Shown here one piece after another: positions 23,545 to 32,145 of a stretch of DNA of 32,529 bases (the first letter of the stretch is position 1; every line of letters starts with the position of its first letter). A program made the translations under genes and the position numbers. This DNA is from an uncultured archaeon (GTDB taxonomy: Archaea; Halobacteriota; Methanosarcinia; Methanosarcinales; Methanoperedenaceae), in contig CABMII010000102.1 of the NCBI GenBank assembly GCA_902386255.1, forward strand, positions 1 to 32,529. The letters run 5' to 3'. The notes beneath the pieces were generated by a model. It was not told where the DNA came from. It did not search any database and saw nothing but the letters and a program-made list of their open reading frames with translations.

Positions 23545-24369
23545 ATGACCATATTTGAAATAAAAAACGTAAATTACCTCTACTTAAACAAGATACCTGC
23601 GCTCAATGACATTAATCTCTCGATAGAAGAGGGCGAACAGGTAGCAATACTCGGCGCAAATGGTAGCGGTAAATCCACACTTCTGAAGCTTCTTGACGGT
23701 CTGATTTTTCCTTCATCAGGTGTTGTCAAAGCATTCGGCAAAATTCTTACCGAAAATATTCTGGATGGAGAAGGAGGAGATTTTCCACAGTTTTTCAGGA
23801 AAAAAGTGGGATTGATATTCCAGAACTCGGAAGCACAACTATTCTGCCCGACAGTTCTGGATGAAATCAAATTCGGTCCACTACAACTAGACATTAAAGA
23901 GAAGGAGATTAATAAAAGGGTACATGATGTAATGGAGATGCTGAATATCGAAAATCTCAAAGATCGTGCCCCTTACACGCTGAGCGGCGGCGAGAAAAAA
24001 AAGGTAGCTATAGCTTCGGTACTAACTATAAATCCAGATGTGATACTGCTGGATGAGCCAACTAACGGGCTTGATCCGCGAACCCAGAGATGGCTTGTCG
24101 AATTGTTAATTGAACTTAGAAAAACCGGGAAGACAATTATAATTGCAACGCACGATCTGGGTATCGTAGAAGAGGTTTCCGAGCGCGCAGTCGTTTTCAG
24201 TGAAGACCACAGGATAGTAGCAAACGGTGAAGCAAAGGCTATCCTGAATAATACAGAACTGCTAATGCAGGTGAATCTTATTCATGAACATCATCACAGG
24301 CACGAAGAAATCGTACATAAACACAGACATGAACACTCTTCAGAACATGATCATGGCCATGTCTTGTAA
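23545..24369 (+). CDS. nikO: ECF ATPase NikO/CbiO with a His-rich C-terminal tail (transporter C)
   Basis: This 274-residue ABC ATPase has Walker A GANGSGKST, Q-loop LIFQNSEAQLFCPTVLDEI (NSEAQLF replaces the more usual DPDDQIF), signature LSGGEKKKVAIAS and Walker B VILLDEPTNGLDP. The last 26 residues hold a dense run of His with Glu/Arg/Lys, including HEHHHRHEE and HSSEHDHGH. Such tails bind Ni2+ in nickel proteins such as HypB, so this may store or sense cytoplasmic nickel at the transporter. Last gene of the operon. Confidence 0.9.
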   Translation: MTIFEIKNVNYLYLNKIPALNDINLSIEEGEQVAILGANGSGKSTLLKLLDGLIFPSSGVVKAFGKILTENILDGEGGDFPQFFRKKVGLIFQNSEAQLFCPTVLDEIKFGPLQLDIKEKEINKRVHDVMEMLNIENLKDRAPYTLSGGEKKKVAIASVLTINPDVILLDEPTNGLDPRTQRWLVELLIELRKTGKTIIIATHDLGIVEEVSERAVVFSEDHRIVANGEAKAILNNTELLMQVNLIHEHHHRHEEIVHKHRHEHSSEHDHGHVL

Positions 24370-24395
24370 TAATAAACTTGTTTATCTCCAAGCAC

Positions 24396-24417
24396 GGCAT
24401 GGCTTTTGCCATATGCC
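24396..24417 (+). terminator. Hairpin after the transporter C operon
   Basis: GGCAT-GGC and GCC-AT-ATGCC form an 8-bp stem with a two-base bulge around TTTT, followed by ATTTTG. A small TAAAC/GTTTA hairpin (24372-24383) precedes it. Confidence 0.45.
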
Positions 24418-24511
24418 ATTTTGATGGATATGGAGTCATAGGAGTCTAAAAGAGCAGAAGCAATTTGGAATATAAAGAAACGTGGATAAAATTGTTAAAA
24501 TTGATGACTTA

Positions 24512-24584
24512 TAGCCCGGCAAGGATTCGAACCTTGGTCGCAGGATCCAGAGTCCCGCATGATTGACCGCTACACTACCGGGCT
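24512..24584 (-). tRNA. tRNA-Gln (anticodon CTG)
   Basis: Minus strand, 73 nt. The acceptor stem AGCCCGG pairs with CCGGGCT over seven bp, discriminator A. The anticodon stem CGGGA/TCCTG encloses the loop CTCTGGA, giving anticodon CTG (CUG) after T33. The T-arm reads AAGG-TTCGAAT-CCTT within a standard frame. CCA is not encoded and no intron is present. It lies between two converging genes. Confidence 0.93.
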
Positions 24585-24648
24585 TCGTGTATACCCCGTA
24601 TTTAAATACGGGGTCTAAATAAGGCTTTTTACGTATTAATCTATCGGC

Positions 24649-25680
24649 TCAAATATGCCAGTATTTGCGCTGGATTTTTTTTATTTCTTCTAACCGCACC
24701 CTGACCTGCGGATTGACGGCTGATTCTCTCCTCACAGGTTCCCGCCCCATAAAAACATTGAGCACCGCCGCAACAGAATGCGAAAGCAGCTCAAGGTCGT
24801 ATCCTCCTTCAAGGACAGCGCCAAGCTTTCCATTGCATGTTTGTCTGGCTATTGATTTTACGATAGAGGCAAGCACAGCAAAACCACCCACGCTCATTCT
24901 CATATTTGCAAGCCCGTCGTTAGCGCAGGCATCCTGTCCAGCGCTTACAAGAATCATGTCCGGTCTGAATTCAAGCGCAACAGGAACAAGTATCTCCTCA
25001 AATGCCGCAATGAACCCGGCGTCATCTGTTCCAGCAGGCAGAGGCACATTGATATTATAGCCCTCACCGTTTCCCCTTCCAACTTCGTTTAGCCATCCCG
25101 TTCCCGGATAATGGGGATACTGGTGAGTTGAAAAATAGAGAACTGTGGGGTCATCATAAAATGCCTCCTGCGTCCCGTTCCCGTGGTGGACATCCCAGTC
25201 CACTATCAGGATGCGCTTTTTTCCTTTTTTCTGTGCATGGCGCGCTGCGATTGCAATATTGTTGAAAATGCAGAATCCCATCCCTCTCCCCGGTTCTGCG
25301 TGATGCCCCGGCGGTCTTACAAGAGCAAAAGAGGAATCTGCCCCATCGAGCAGCGCATCAACCCCGGTAATCGCGCCGCCGGCCGCAAGAAGCGCCACAT
25401 TGTATGAATCACGGCATAGTATCGTGTCGGAGTCAAGCGGAATCTCAAGTTCGGAGTACCTTCTGGCTTTTTCCATGTATTCCTGCGAATGAATATATTG
25501 AATTTCCTCAGGAACTGCAGATCTTGGTTCAATGAGTTCAAGCTGTTCCATCATTCCAGTCTTTTCAAGATGAGCAATTATAGACAGCAACCGCTCTTTA
25601 TTTTCAGGATGCAAACCCGTTTCGTGTTTTAAATAATCCTGGTGATAAATAATGCTGGTGATGTTATTGGTTTTGGGCAA
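24649..25680 (-). CDS. Histone-deacetylase-family Zn amidohydrolase (AcuC/acetylpolyamine type)
   Basis: The protein has about 343 residues. Catalytic features of the arginase/deacetylase fold are present: RPPGHHAEP (His pair), DWDVHHGNGTQ (Asp and His Zn ligands), SAGQDA (third Zn ligand) and LEGGYD (catalytic Tyr). The family removes acetyl groups from lysine or polyamines; the archaeal substrate is uncertain. The start is unclear: TTG at 25680 gives the usual family N-terminus (TSIIYHQDYLKHETG soon after). The longer frame to TTG at 25755 runs through a short-repeat sequence and is probably not translated. No good ribosome site is visible for either. Confidence 0.88.
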   Translation of the reverse strand: MPKTNNITSIIYHQDYLKHETGLHPENKERLLSIIAHLEKTGMMEQLELIEPRSAVPEEIQYIHSQEYMEKARRYSELEIPLDSDTILCRDSYNVALLAAGGAITGVDALLDGADSSFALVRPPGHHAEPGRGMGFCIFNNIAIAARHAQKKGKKRILIVDWDVHHGNGTQEAFYDDPTVLYFSTHQYPHYPGTGWLNEVGRGNGEGYNINVPLPAGTDDAGFIAAFEEILVPVALEFRPDMILVSAGQDACANDGLANMRMSVGGFAVLASIVKSIARQTCNGKLGAVLEGGYDLELLSHSVAAVLNVFMGREPVRRESAVNPQVRVRLEEIKKIQRKYWHI

Positions 25681-25689
25681 AGCTGTAAA

Positions 25690-25757
25690 AACACTTTGCA
25701 GTTCTTTGCGACTTTGCAGTGAGTATTTTGCACCGCAAAGACGCAGAGTTCGCAAAG
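25690..25757. repeat. GCAAAG-rich dispersed-type repeat
   Basis: CGCAAAG or close variants recur, including at 25734-25740 and 25751-25757, with TTTGCAG/TTTGCGACTTTGC on the left. The string CACCGCAAAGACGCAGAG (25731-25748) resembles a short sequence seen repeatedly in environmental bacterial and archaeal genomes. It lies between the deacetylase gene and the flavin-fold gene. Confidence 0.5.
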
Positions 25758-25769
25758 ATAAGTTAAAAA

Positions 25770-26168
25770 TTAAGCCAGCTTTTTCCCGGCATTCGGTCCG
25801 TATGTCGCATCGTATATTTCTTTAACATGAAAGACCATTGCCGCTTTTCCGGGTAATTTCTTTGCATCGGCCATCTCTTTTGCGGCTGAAAATCTATCGC
25901 CTTTATTTTCGATATCCACCGTTCCTTTTATCTGGTAGGATTTCTTGGCTTCGCCATCATAAGCAACTATTGCCATATTCGGGTTTGCTTCAAGGTTCTT
26001 TCTTGTCTTGTTGAAAAAGTTATCAACAAATAATATAGTTTCATCATCAAGAATTTTCCACATGGTCACAAATACAACGTTTGGTTTCCCGCTTTTATCT
26101 GCTGTCGCAATCGGCAGGGGTTTTTGCTTGGAAACGATATCCTTTATATCGGGGGGCATTTTCACCAT
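25770..26168 (-). CDS. Pyridoxamine-5'-phosphate-oxidase-fold flavin-binding protein
   Basis: The protein has 132 residues and a split-barrel FMN-binding fold: ATADKSGKPNVVFVTMWKIL (about residues 21-40), then TILFVDNFFNKTRKNLEANPNMAIV, which supplies phosphate contacts. The end contains VFHVKEIYDATYGPNAGKKL. This is one of the short flavin/F420-fold proteins common in methanogens; the substrate cannot be read from sequence. Two in-frame ATGs (26168, 26159) each have GGTGA close upstream. It is divergent from hisD. Confidence 0.85.
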   Translation of the reverse strand: MVKMPPDIKDIVSKQKPLPIATADKSGKPNVVFVTMWKILDDETILFVDNFFNKTRKNLEANPNMAIVAYDGEAKKSYQIKGTVDIENKGDRFSAAKEMADAKKLPGKAAMVFHVKEIYDATYGPNAGKKLA

Positions 26169-26279
26169 TATTTATCACCGTCATTCGTTTAGTATGCATT
26201 GGTCATAAAGTTTTTGATTAAGGTTTCGATAAATTTCAATAACAATCTTTATCATATTTTAGCCTGAAATCAGCGTATA

Positions 26280-27542
26280 ATGTTAATCAAACCTATTTCT
26301 GAACTTACGGCAGAGGAGTCGGCACGGTTGTTCAATCGCAGCGCAGGGCTTTCGGATGTATTGGCGCCGGTAACCTCGATACTCAATGATGTAAGAGAAA
26401 ACGGCGATGCTGCCGTTCGTAAATATACAGAACAGTTTGACAGGGCAAAAATAAATGAAATCGAAGTTTCCCACAATGAAATCCATGAGGCGCTTTTTTC
26501 ACTGGATAAAAACTTACTTTCCCATATCAAAAAAGCAGCCTCGAACATTCGCGCATTCCATGAAGCCCAAGTCTCGAAGGATTGGATAAAGGAGTTTGCG
26601 CCAGGGCTTAAACTCGGGCAGCGAATCATTCCGCTTGATATCGCAGGCGCATACGTTCCCGGGGGCAGGGCAGCATATCCCAGCACGGCACTCATGACCG
26701 CAATACCGGCAAAAGTAGCAGGAGTGAGCGAGGTCATCATATGCACCCCGCCAAAACCCGATGGAACCGTGAACCCGCTGACGCTTGCCGCGGCGCATAT
26801 CGCAGGCGCTGACAGGGTATTCCGTGTCGGAGGCGTACAGGCGATAGCAGCTATGGCATACGGGACAGAAACCATCCCGAAGGTGGATAAGATAGTTGGA
26901 CCGGGCAATGTTTACGTCACCGCCGCCAAGATGGCATGCGGTACAGCTATTGATTTTCCTGCTGGCCCAAGCGAGGTTTTGATAATTGCAGACGGTTCGG
27001 GAAGGGCTGATTTTATTGCGTCAGATATGATTGCACAGGCAGAGCATGACCCCAATGCTGTTTCAATTCTTGTAACCACATCGGAAGAACTTGGAGAGCA
27101 GGTAAAACAAGAGATAGAGAACAGGTTAAAAAAAGAGGACAGGGCAGAAATCATCGGGAAATCGCTTGAAAATGCAGCCATACTAACAGGAACCCTGGAT
27201 GAATGTATCGAATTCTCAAATAAGTTCGCGCCCGAGCATCTTGAAATAATGACAGGGCAGGATATCCTCGGAAGCATCAGGCACGCAGGCTCAATATTTG
27301 TTGGTTCACATGCGCCCGTATCCGCAGGAGATTACGCATCGGGCACAAACCATGTGCTTCCCACAGCGGGATATGCGCGGATGTTCTCTGGACTCAACAC
27401 AGATCATTTTGTAACAAAGTCAAGTATCCAGATAATTGATAAGAAAGGGCTGGATGGAATTAGTGAGACGATTATCGGTCTTGCGGAGGCTGAAGGGCTT
27501 TCAGCACATGCAAATGCGGTGAGGATAAGGAAAGGAGCCTGA
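26280..27542 (+). CDS. hisD: Histidinol dehydrogenase
   Basis: This 420-residue Zn enzyme oxidises L-histidinol to histidine with two NAD+. Visible blocks are [48 protein letters not shown], the Zn ligands in AQAEHDP, the catalytic Glu-His pair in [22 protein letters not shown] and the C-terminal His in [10 protein letters not shown]. The ATG has almost no leader after a TTTATCATATTTT promoter-like tract, suggesting a leaderless transcript. polC follows by 3 bp, an unusual but translationally close partner. Confidence 0.96.
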   Translation: MLIKPISELTAEESARLFNRSAGLSDVLAPVTSILNDVRENGDAAVRKYTEQFDRAKINEIEVSHNEIHEALFSLDKNLLSHIKKAASNIRAFHEAQVSKDWIKEFAPGLKLGQRIIPLDIAGAYVPGGRAAYPSTALMTAIPAKVAGVSEVIICTPPKPDGTVNPLTLAAAHIAGADRVFRVGGVQAIAAMAYGTETIPKVDKIVGPGNVYVTAAKMACGTAIDFPAGPSEVLIIADGSGRADFIASDMIAQAEHDPNAVSILVTTSEELGEQVKQEIENRLKKEDRAEIIGKSLENAAILTGTLDECIEFSNKFAPEHLEIMTGQDILGSIRHAGSIFVGSHAPVSAGDYASGTNHVLPTAGYARMFSGLNTDHFVTKSSIQIIDKKGLDGISETIIGLAEAEGLSAHANAVRIRKGA

Positions 27543-27545
27543 TAA

Positions 27546-30500
27546 ATGAAATTCGCCGCCAGCGATGCGATGCTTGCGTATTTCGGCGCTCTTGAATCGG
27601 AGTTAAACCGCGCCATCGACCTCGCCAATCGCGCGCGTGCCAATGGCGCCGACCCGACGCCTGCGATAGAAATTCCAATAGCAAAAGACCTTGCAGACAG
27701 GGTTGAGAAACTCCTCGTCATCGAAGGCGTGGCGAAACGGCTGCGGGAACTTGAAACCACCATGTCGCGAGAAGAGGCTGCACTCCAGTTAGCACTTTCT
27801 GTGGCTAAAGGGGAAATTAAAAGTTTTGAATCGCCAAGGGATGCCATCGAGGCTGCGGTAAGGGTTGCGATGGCCGTCCTCACCGAAGGGGTCGTTGCAG
27901 CGCCAATAGAAGGCATCGCAAAAATAGACCTTGCAAAGAACGATGACGGCTCTGATTATATCAGGATATATTATGCCGGCCCGATAAGGAGCGCGGGCGG
28001 CACTGCACAGGCGCTGTCTGTTCTGGCTGCTGATTATATCCGTGCAAATCTGAAAATTAACCGTTTCATCCCGCGGACTGAAGAGGTTGAGAGGTATGTG
28101 GAAGAGATAACCGCGTATCACAGGGCGGTCCACCTCCAATATCTGCCGACAGATGAGGAAATCAGGTTGATTGTCAGGAACTGCCCGATATGCATAGATG
28201 GCGAGCCCACGGAGGAGGCAGAGGTAGAAGGACGGCGCGACCTTGCCCGCGTCGAGACGAACAGGATACGCGGCGGCATGGCGCTTGTTCTCGCAGAAGG
28301 GATAGCGCTTAAAGCCCCGAAAGTTAAAAAACATGTGGATAAATTGAAACTGCCGGGCTGGGACTTTCTTGAGAAATTCGTTGTAACGGTAAAAACGGAT
28401 GATGCCTCGGCGCAGTTAAAACCAAAGGATAAATATCTGCAGGATTTGATTGCGGGGAGACCGGTTTTTTCTTACCCTTCAAGAGCAGGAGGATTCAGGC
28501 TCAGGTACGGCAGGGGGAGGAATACGAGTTTTGCTGCAGCCGGAATAAGTCCTGCAACGATGGTAATGATGGACGACTTTATAGCCGCGGGGACGCAGAT
28601 TAAGGTGGAGCGCCCGGGTAAAGCAGCAGGCATCGGGCCTGTGGACACAATAGAAGGTCCGACCGTACGTTTATTCAACGGGGATGTTTTAAGGGTGGAT
28701 ACCCAGGAAGAAGCTTCCATGATAAGACCATCGGTGCAGAGGATTCTCGATATCGGGGAGATTCTAATAAACTTCGGGGATTTTCTTGAGAATAACCATC
28801 CGCTTGTGCCTTCATCATATTGCTATGAATGGTGGCTTCAGGAGCTTGCAGCAAAGACATCTATAAAGGAACTTGAGGATTTGAGAAACCCTGACCAGAA
28901 AACAGCGCTTTCACTGTCTGATAACTATAAAGTGCCGCTTCATCCGAAATACACTTATCTCTGGCATGATATTAGTCTTAATGAATATACAGCCCTTGCT
29001 GATTACATCAGGGAGAATGGAAAATATTCTGAAAAACTCTCATTTGCGCTTGATGAAAAAATAAAAAATATACTGGAAACTCTTCTCGTGCCTCATATCG
29101 TGCGCGAGAAACATATTTTTATCGAAGAGCCGCTCCCGCTGATGAGATGTCTCGGGCTTGATGCAAATTTGAAAAAGTCATGGATTTGCGCTGAACCAAA
29201 TATTATAGACACTGTTTCGAAGGTGAGCGGAATAACTATCCGGAGCCGCGCGCCCATCAGAATCGGGGGGAGGATGGGAAGACCTGAAAAATCGGACAAA
29301 AGAGAAATGAAACCTGCGCCGCATGTGCTGTTCCCTATCGGTGAAGCAGGAGGGCGCCGAAGGTCGCTTAAGAGCGCAAGGGATTATATCGATGATACCG
29401 ACAATGGCGGGAAAAATAATAATGAGTTTAAGACAAAACTTTCAGATCAGACAGAAAAGGCAGGAACGATAAAAGTCCAGATCGGCCAGCGCATCTGCCC
29501 TTCATGTAAAACAAAAACGTTCAAGAACAGGTGCACATGCGGTAAATTTACGCATCCGCTTCTTCGGTGTTCGTCCTGCGGGATCGAAGTCCCAAAACCC
29601 GTGTGCCCGAAGTGCAAGAAAGAGACCACATCTGTCACGGAACTGGGGATTGATTTCAAGTCAGAATACCAGCAGGCGCTTGATAACGTGGGTGAGAGGG
29701 ACAACTTTGACTCGATAAAAGGAGTTATCGGTCTTACCTCAAAAAATAAAACGCCTGAACCGCTTGAAAAAGGGATTCTTCGTGCAAAACATGATATTGT
29801 GATGTTCAAGGATGGGACTGTAAGGTATGACCTTTCTGACCTGCCTCTGACACATATAAAACCCAAGGAGCTGGGAGTTTCGGTTTCGAAGCTGAAAGAA
29901 CTAGGATATGTGAACGACACATACGGAAAACCGCTTATTGATGAAAACCAGGTACTTGAACTTAAAGTGCAGGACATTGTCGTATCAAAGGACTGCGCAG
30001 AATACCTGCTTAAGACTGCAAGGTTCATAGACGACCTGCTTGTGAAATATTATAAAGTCGACGCTTACTACAATATTAACAAGGCAGATGACCTCATAGG
30101 GAAACTGGTAATCGGGCTTGCGCCTCACACCTCTGCCGGCGTGCTCGGGCGCCTTATCGGGTTCACAACCGCATCCGTGGGCTACGCGCATCCCTTTTTC
30201 CACGCTGCCAAAAGAAGGAACTGCGACGGCGACGAAGATTGCGTGATGCTGCTAATGGACGGGCTCCTTAACTTCTCGCGTTCGTACCTCCCGGACAAGC
30301 GTGGCGGACAGATGGATGCGCCTCTTGTGCTGACCTCGCGCATCGACCCGAATGAGGTGGATAAGGAGGCGCATAATGTGGATTTGCTTTTCCAGTATCC
30401 ACTTTCGTTCTATGAAGCAACGCTTAAGTACACGCATCCGAAGGAGATTGTGAAGATTATGGATACCGTTAGCGGTAGGCTGGGGACGCCTGCGCAATAT

Positions 30501-30974
30501 GAAGGCATGGGCTTCACCCATGACACAGCCGATATCGCGGCAGGCCCGAGGAACAGCGCATACAAGACACTCGGGACGATGATAGAAAAGATGGATGCGC
30601 AGCTTGCCCTGGCGCGGAGGATTAAGGCTGTTGACCCGCAAGATGTTGCCGAGCGCGTAATCGAATCGCATTTCCTTCCCGACCTTATCGGGAATTTGCG
30701 CTCGTTCTCAAAGCAGAAGGTAAGATGCACGAAATGCAACGCAAAATACAGGCGCCCGCCCCTGCGTGGCACATGCCCGAAGTGCGGGGGGAATATCGTG
30801 CTTACGGTGCATGAGGGTTCGGTGAGGAAGTATCTTGAGACAAGCTTGCGGATTGCGGATGAGTATAATGTGAGGCATTATACGAAGCAGAGGCTTGAGC
30901 TGCTGGAACTTGAGATGAGGTCGCTTTTTGAGAGCGATAAGGTGAAGCAAAAGGGGCTTGCGGATTTTATGTGA
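27546..30974 (+). CDS. polC: DNA polymerase D large subunit (DP2)
   Basis: The protein has 1142 residues, normal for an intein-free DP2. It is the replicative polymerase subunit of Euryarchaeota and works with the exonuclease subunit DP1, which is not in the window. The catalytic pair lies in NCDGDED (D894 and D896), equivalent to the two essential Asp of Pyrococcus DP2. [19 protein letters not shown] occurs near residue 140. Zn-finger-like Cys clusters lie at about 650-690 (CPSCK, CTCGK, CSSCG, CPKCK) and 1060-1082 (CTKCN, CPKCGG). The last residues QKGLADFM fit a PCNA-binding PIP box (QxxLxxFF-like). AAGGAGCC precedes the ATG. Confidence 0.97.
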   Translation: MKFAASDAMLAYFGALESELNRAIDLANRARANGADPTPAIEIPIAKDLADRVEKLLVIEGVAKRLRELETTMSREEAALQLALSVAKGEIKSFESPRDAIEAAVRVAMAVLTEGVVAAPIEGIAKIDLAKNDDGSDYIRIYYAGPIRSAGGTAQALSVLAADYIRANLKINRFIPRTEEVERYVEEITAYHRAVHLQYLPTDEEIRLIVRNCPICIDGEPTEEAEVEGRRDLARVETNRIRGGMALVLAEGIALKAPKVKKHVDKLKLPGWDFLEKFVVTVKTDDASAQLKPKDKYLQDLIAGRPVFSYPSRAGGFRLRYGRGRNTSFAAAGISPATMVMMDDFIAAGTQIKVERPGKAAGIGPVDTIEGPTVRLFNGDVLRVDTQEEASMIRPSVQRILDIGEILINFGDFLENNHPLVPSSYCYEWWLQELAAKTSIKELEDLRNPDQKTALSLSDNYKVPLHPKYTYLWHDISLNEYTALADYIRENGKYSEKLSFALDEKIKNILETLLVPHIVREKHIFIEEPLPLMRCLGLDANLKKSWICAEPNIIDTVSKVSGITIRSRAPIRIGGRMGRPEKSDKREMKPAPHVLFPIGEAGGRRRSLKSARDYIDDTDNGGKNNNEFKTKLSDQTEKAGTIKVQIGQRICPSCKTKTFKNRCTCGKFTHPLLRCSSCGIEVPKPVCPKCKKETTSVTELGIDFKSEYQQALDNVGERDNFDSIKGVIGLTSKNKTPEPLEKGILRAKHDIVMFKDGTVRYDLSDLPLTHIKPKELGVSVSKLKELGYVNDTYGKPLIDENQVLELKVQDIVVSKDCAEYLLKTARFIDDLLVKYYKVDAYYNINKADDLIGKLVIGLAPHTSAGVLGRLIGFTTASVGYAHPFFHAAKRRNCDGDEDCVMLLMDGLLNFSRSYLPDKRGGQMDAPLVLTSRIDPNEVDKEAHNVDLLFQYPLSFYEATLKYTHPKEIVKIMDTVSGRLGTPAQYEGMGFTHDTADIAAGPRNSAYKTLGTMIEKMDAQLALARRIKAVDPQDVAERVIESHFLPDLIGNLRSFSKQKVRCTKCNAKYRRPPLRGTCPKCGGNIVLTVHEGSVRKYLETSLRIADEYNVRHYTKQRLELLELEMRSLFESDKVKQKGLADFM

Positions 30975-30982
30975 AAACCACT

Positions 30983-31018
30983 CCAGAAATTTATAATTCT
31001 AATTAGATTAATTTCTGG
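30983..31018 (+). terminator. Hairpin after polC
   Basis: CCAGAAATT (30983-30991) pairs perfectly with AATTTCTGG (31010-31018) across an 18-base AT-rich loop, starting 8 bases after the polC stop codon. Confidence 0.5.
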
Positions 31019-31076
31019 CGCTTTTGCAAAACCCCAGCGCGCCGTTATTTTACTTTGTGCGACAGCGATGATGATT

Positions 31077-31151
31077 AACAACGAACTCACAGCGAACTCA
31101 ATACGAACTCACGACTACGGAGTTAGTACGAGTTCGTACCAGTTCGTTGTT
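31077..31151. repeat. Helically phased inverted array of CGAACT motifs
   Basis: Three direct copies of CGAACTCA start at 31082, 31093 and 31104 (11-bp period). After 9 bases, three copies of the reverse motif AGTT[AC]G start at 31121, 31131 and 31141 (10-bp period). The outer edges form AACAACGAACT/AGTTCGTTGTT, the inner TACGAACTC pairs with GAGTTCGTA, and GTACGAGTTCGTAC is itself palindromic. The whole lies 100 bp beyond polC and upstream of a toxin-antitoxin locus. Function unknown. Confidence 0.8.
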
Positions 31152-31248
31152 GATTTTTAATAGGGTTATTTTAGTTAAGCTTATTTTATGTTTGTTTTAT
31201 GCTCCAGTATCTAGCGTTTATTTACATTAATCAGCGACTGTTGCAATA

Positions 31249-31260
31249 ATTATATATTTT
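31249..31260 (+). promoter_or_regulatory. TATA box of the vapB-like gene
   Basis: ATTATATATTTT lies about 25-30 bp ahead of the ATG at 31282, so the transcript would be nearly leaderless. Confidence 0.5.
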
Positions 31261-31262
31261 CT

Positions 31263-31280
31263 TGTAACACATGTGTTACA
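31263..31280. promoter_or_regulatory. Perfect 18-bp palindrome, toxin-antitoxin operator candidate
   Basis: TGTAACACATGTGTTACA is fully self-complementary and sits between TATA box and start codon. This is the position where VapBC-type complexes bind to repress their own promoter. Confidence 0.65.
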
Positions 31281-31281
31281 T

Positions 31282-31437
31282 ATGGAAGCAGTCATGAAGA
31301 TGATCAGTGAAAGGCTCGGGCATCAGAAGAAAAAGAAGAGGAGCATTACTGAAATACGACCTGAGCATTTCGGTCACGCGTATCGAAATCTGAGCAGAGA
31401 GATAGATGAAGTGATGTATAAACAGGCTTCTGCTTGA
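31282..31437 (+). CDS. VapB-like antitoxin, 51 residues
   Basis: This short ORF encodes a basic, mostly helical protein (MKMISERLGHQKKKKRSITE, then HFGHAYRNLSREIDEVMYKQ). No family is recognised with certainty. It is called an antitoxin because of its size, its palindromic promoter, and a PIN-domain toxin frame starting within its stop codon (TTGA overlap). It could itself be decayed. Confidence 0.5.
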   Translation: MEAVMKMISERLGHQKKKKRSITEIRPEHFGHAYRNLSREIDEVMYKQASA

Positions 31438-31788
31438 TATTCCCTTAATACTAGCGCTATCCTCGCATATAATGCAGGGGAATATGGAATCGGGGTAATA
31501 TCGGAATTCGTTTTCTCGGAGGTCACAACAGTACTGGCGCTTCGGAAAAATTTGGAGGCTGCAAAGGAAGTGGGGAATATTTTGCTTGAGGCAAGGGAAA
31601 TCGAGATAATGAAAGCGAGTGAAGTGTTTGAAAGGTCATGGGAGATTTTTATGAATCAGGAGGATACTGGTTTGAGCTTTGTGGATGCTTCGAATCTTGC
31701 ATGTATGGAGAAGAGGGGGATAAGGAAGATTGCGACTTTTGATAAGGATTTTTTGGGGATGGGAGAGGTAGAGGTTGTGGGTGGGTGA
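31434..31788 (+). pseudogene. VapC-like PIN-domain toxin, frameshifted
   Basis: The downstream frame reads LNTSAILAYNAGEYGIG, then VISEFVFSEVTTVLAL, and later SFVDASNLACMEKRG and IATFDKDFLGM: a PIN ribonuclease domain. Two defects are visible. The natural start (TTG at 31434, overlapping the antitoxin stop) is separated from the domain by a +1 shift in the CCC run at 31442-31444, and the first catalytic Asp is replaced (LNTS instead of LDTS). The segment between LAYNA and GEYGIG looks shorter than in typical PIN toxins. A TTG at 31552 could start a truncated product, but it would lack the N-terminal part of the active site. Confidence 0.7.
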
Positions 31789-31807
31789 GATGGTTAATTG
31801 GCTTAGA

Positions 31808-31844
31808 ACACGGATGACACGGATTGGACGGATTTACACGGATA
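31808..31844. repeat. ACACGGAT short-repeat cluster
   Basis: CGGAT occurs four times in 37 bp as ACACGGATG-ACACGGATT-GGACGGATTT-ACACGGAT. Similar strings are scattered in many environmental prokaryotic genomes. It lies between the toxin pseudogene and the polC 3' end copy. Confidence 0.55.
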
Positions 31845-31862
31845 CTTTATTATTTGACAATA

Positions 31863-31949
31863 TATACGAAGCAGAGGCTGGAACTGCTTGAGTTGAGGTC
31901 GTTGTTCGAGAGTGGTATGGTGAAGCAGATGGTTTGGTGGACTATGTGA
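31863..31949 (+). pseudogene. Degenerate second copy of the polC 3' end
   Basis: The DNA reads [11 protein letters not shown], then RSLFES and VKQ, and ends in a TGA. It aligns with the last 30 or so codons of polC (30879-30974), less two codons in the middle. Many differences are synonymous (CTT/CTG, GAG/GAA, CTT/TTG, TTT/TTC), so the copy diverged while coding, and only later lost its role. It is in the same orientation, 975-984 bp downstream of the polC end. The PIP-box ending is not kept. Confidence 0.75.
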
Positions 31950-32049
31950 GTTTACAGGAAAATGGTGGAAATTTATATCTATGTTAGTACTATTAAAACA
32001 CACATACTAACAGACTAAATCAGATTACAAAAACAAACCCTAGGTACTA
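31950..32049. other. Intergenic DNA, no gene seen
   Basis: AT-rich DNA with repeated TACTAA / TAGTACT motifs (for example near 31983-31990, 32008-32012 and 32044-32050). No ORF or clear hairpin. It probably contains the promoter of the truncated ORF at 32050. Confidence 0.35.
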
Positions 32050-32145
32050 ATGGTTAAAAAAAATAAATTTTCAGATTGGACAAAGGAAGAACTAATTAAA
32101 CGTATTGAAGCGCTAGTGTCACGTCAAGTCTCAAGAGTCGGATAG
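32050..32145 (+). pseudogene. 5' end of a DNA-methyltransferase-like gene, cut by an IS element
   Basis: The 31-codon frame reads MVKKNKFSDWTKEELIKRIE, then ALVSRQVSRVG and a stop. The first 22 residues resemble the N-terminal helix found at the start of archaeal site-specific DNA methyltransferases (KEELIKRIEALEKRKKYG type). The resemblance ends at a TA dinucleotide (32114-32115), exactly where the IS630-like end begins, so the gene appears interrupted. The methyltransferase identification is from memory of the motif and is tentative. Confidence 0.4.

Noticed and set aside
27546-30974. Intein in polC
   Set aside because: Archaeal polC genes often carry one, but the length (1142) is that of an intein-free DP2 and the catalytic block is continuous.
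31077-31151. CRISPR array
   Set aside because: Repeat units are about 8 bp with 2-3 bp between them and half are inverted. No repeat-spacer pattern and no cas genes.
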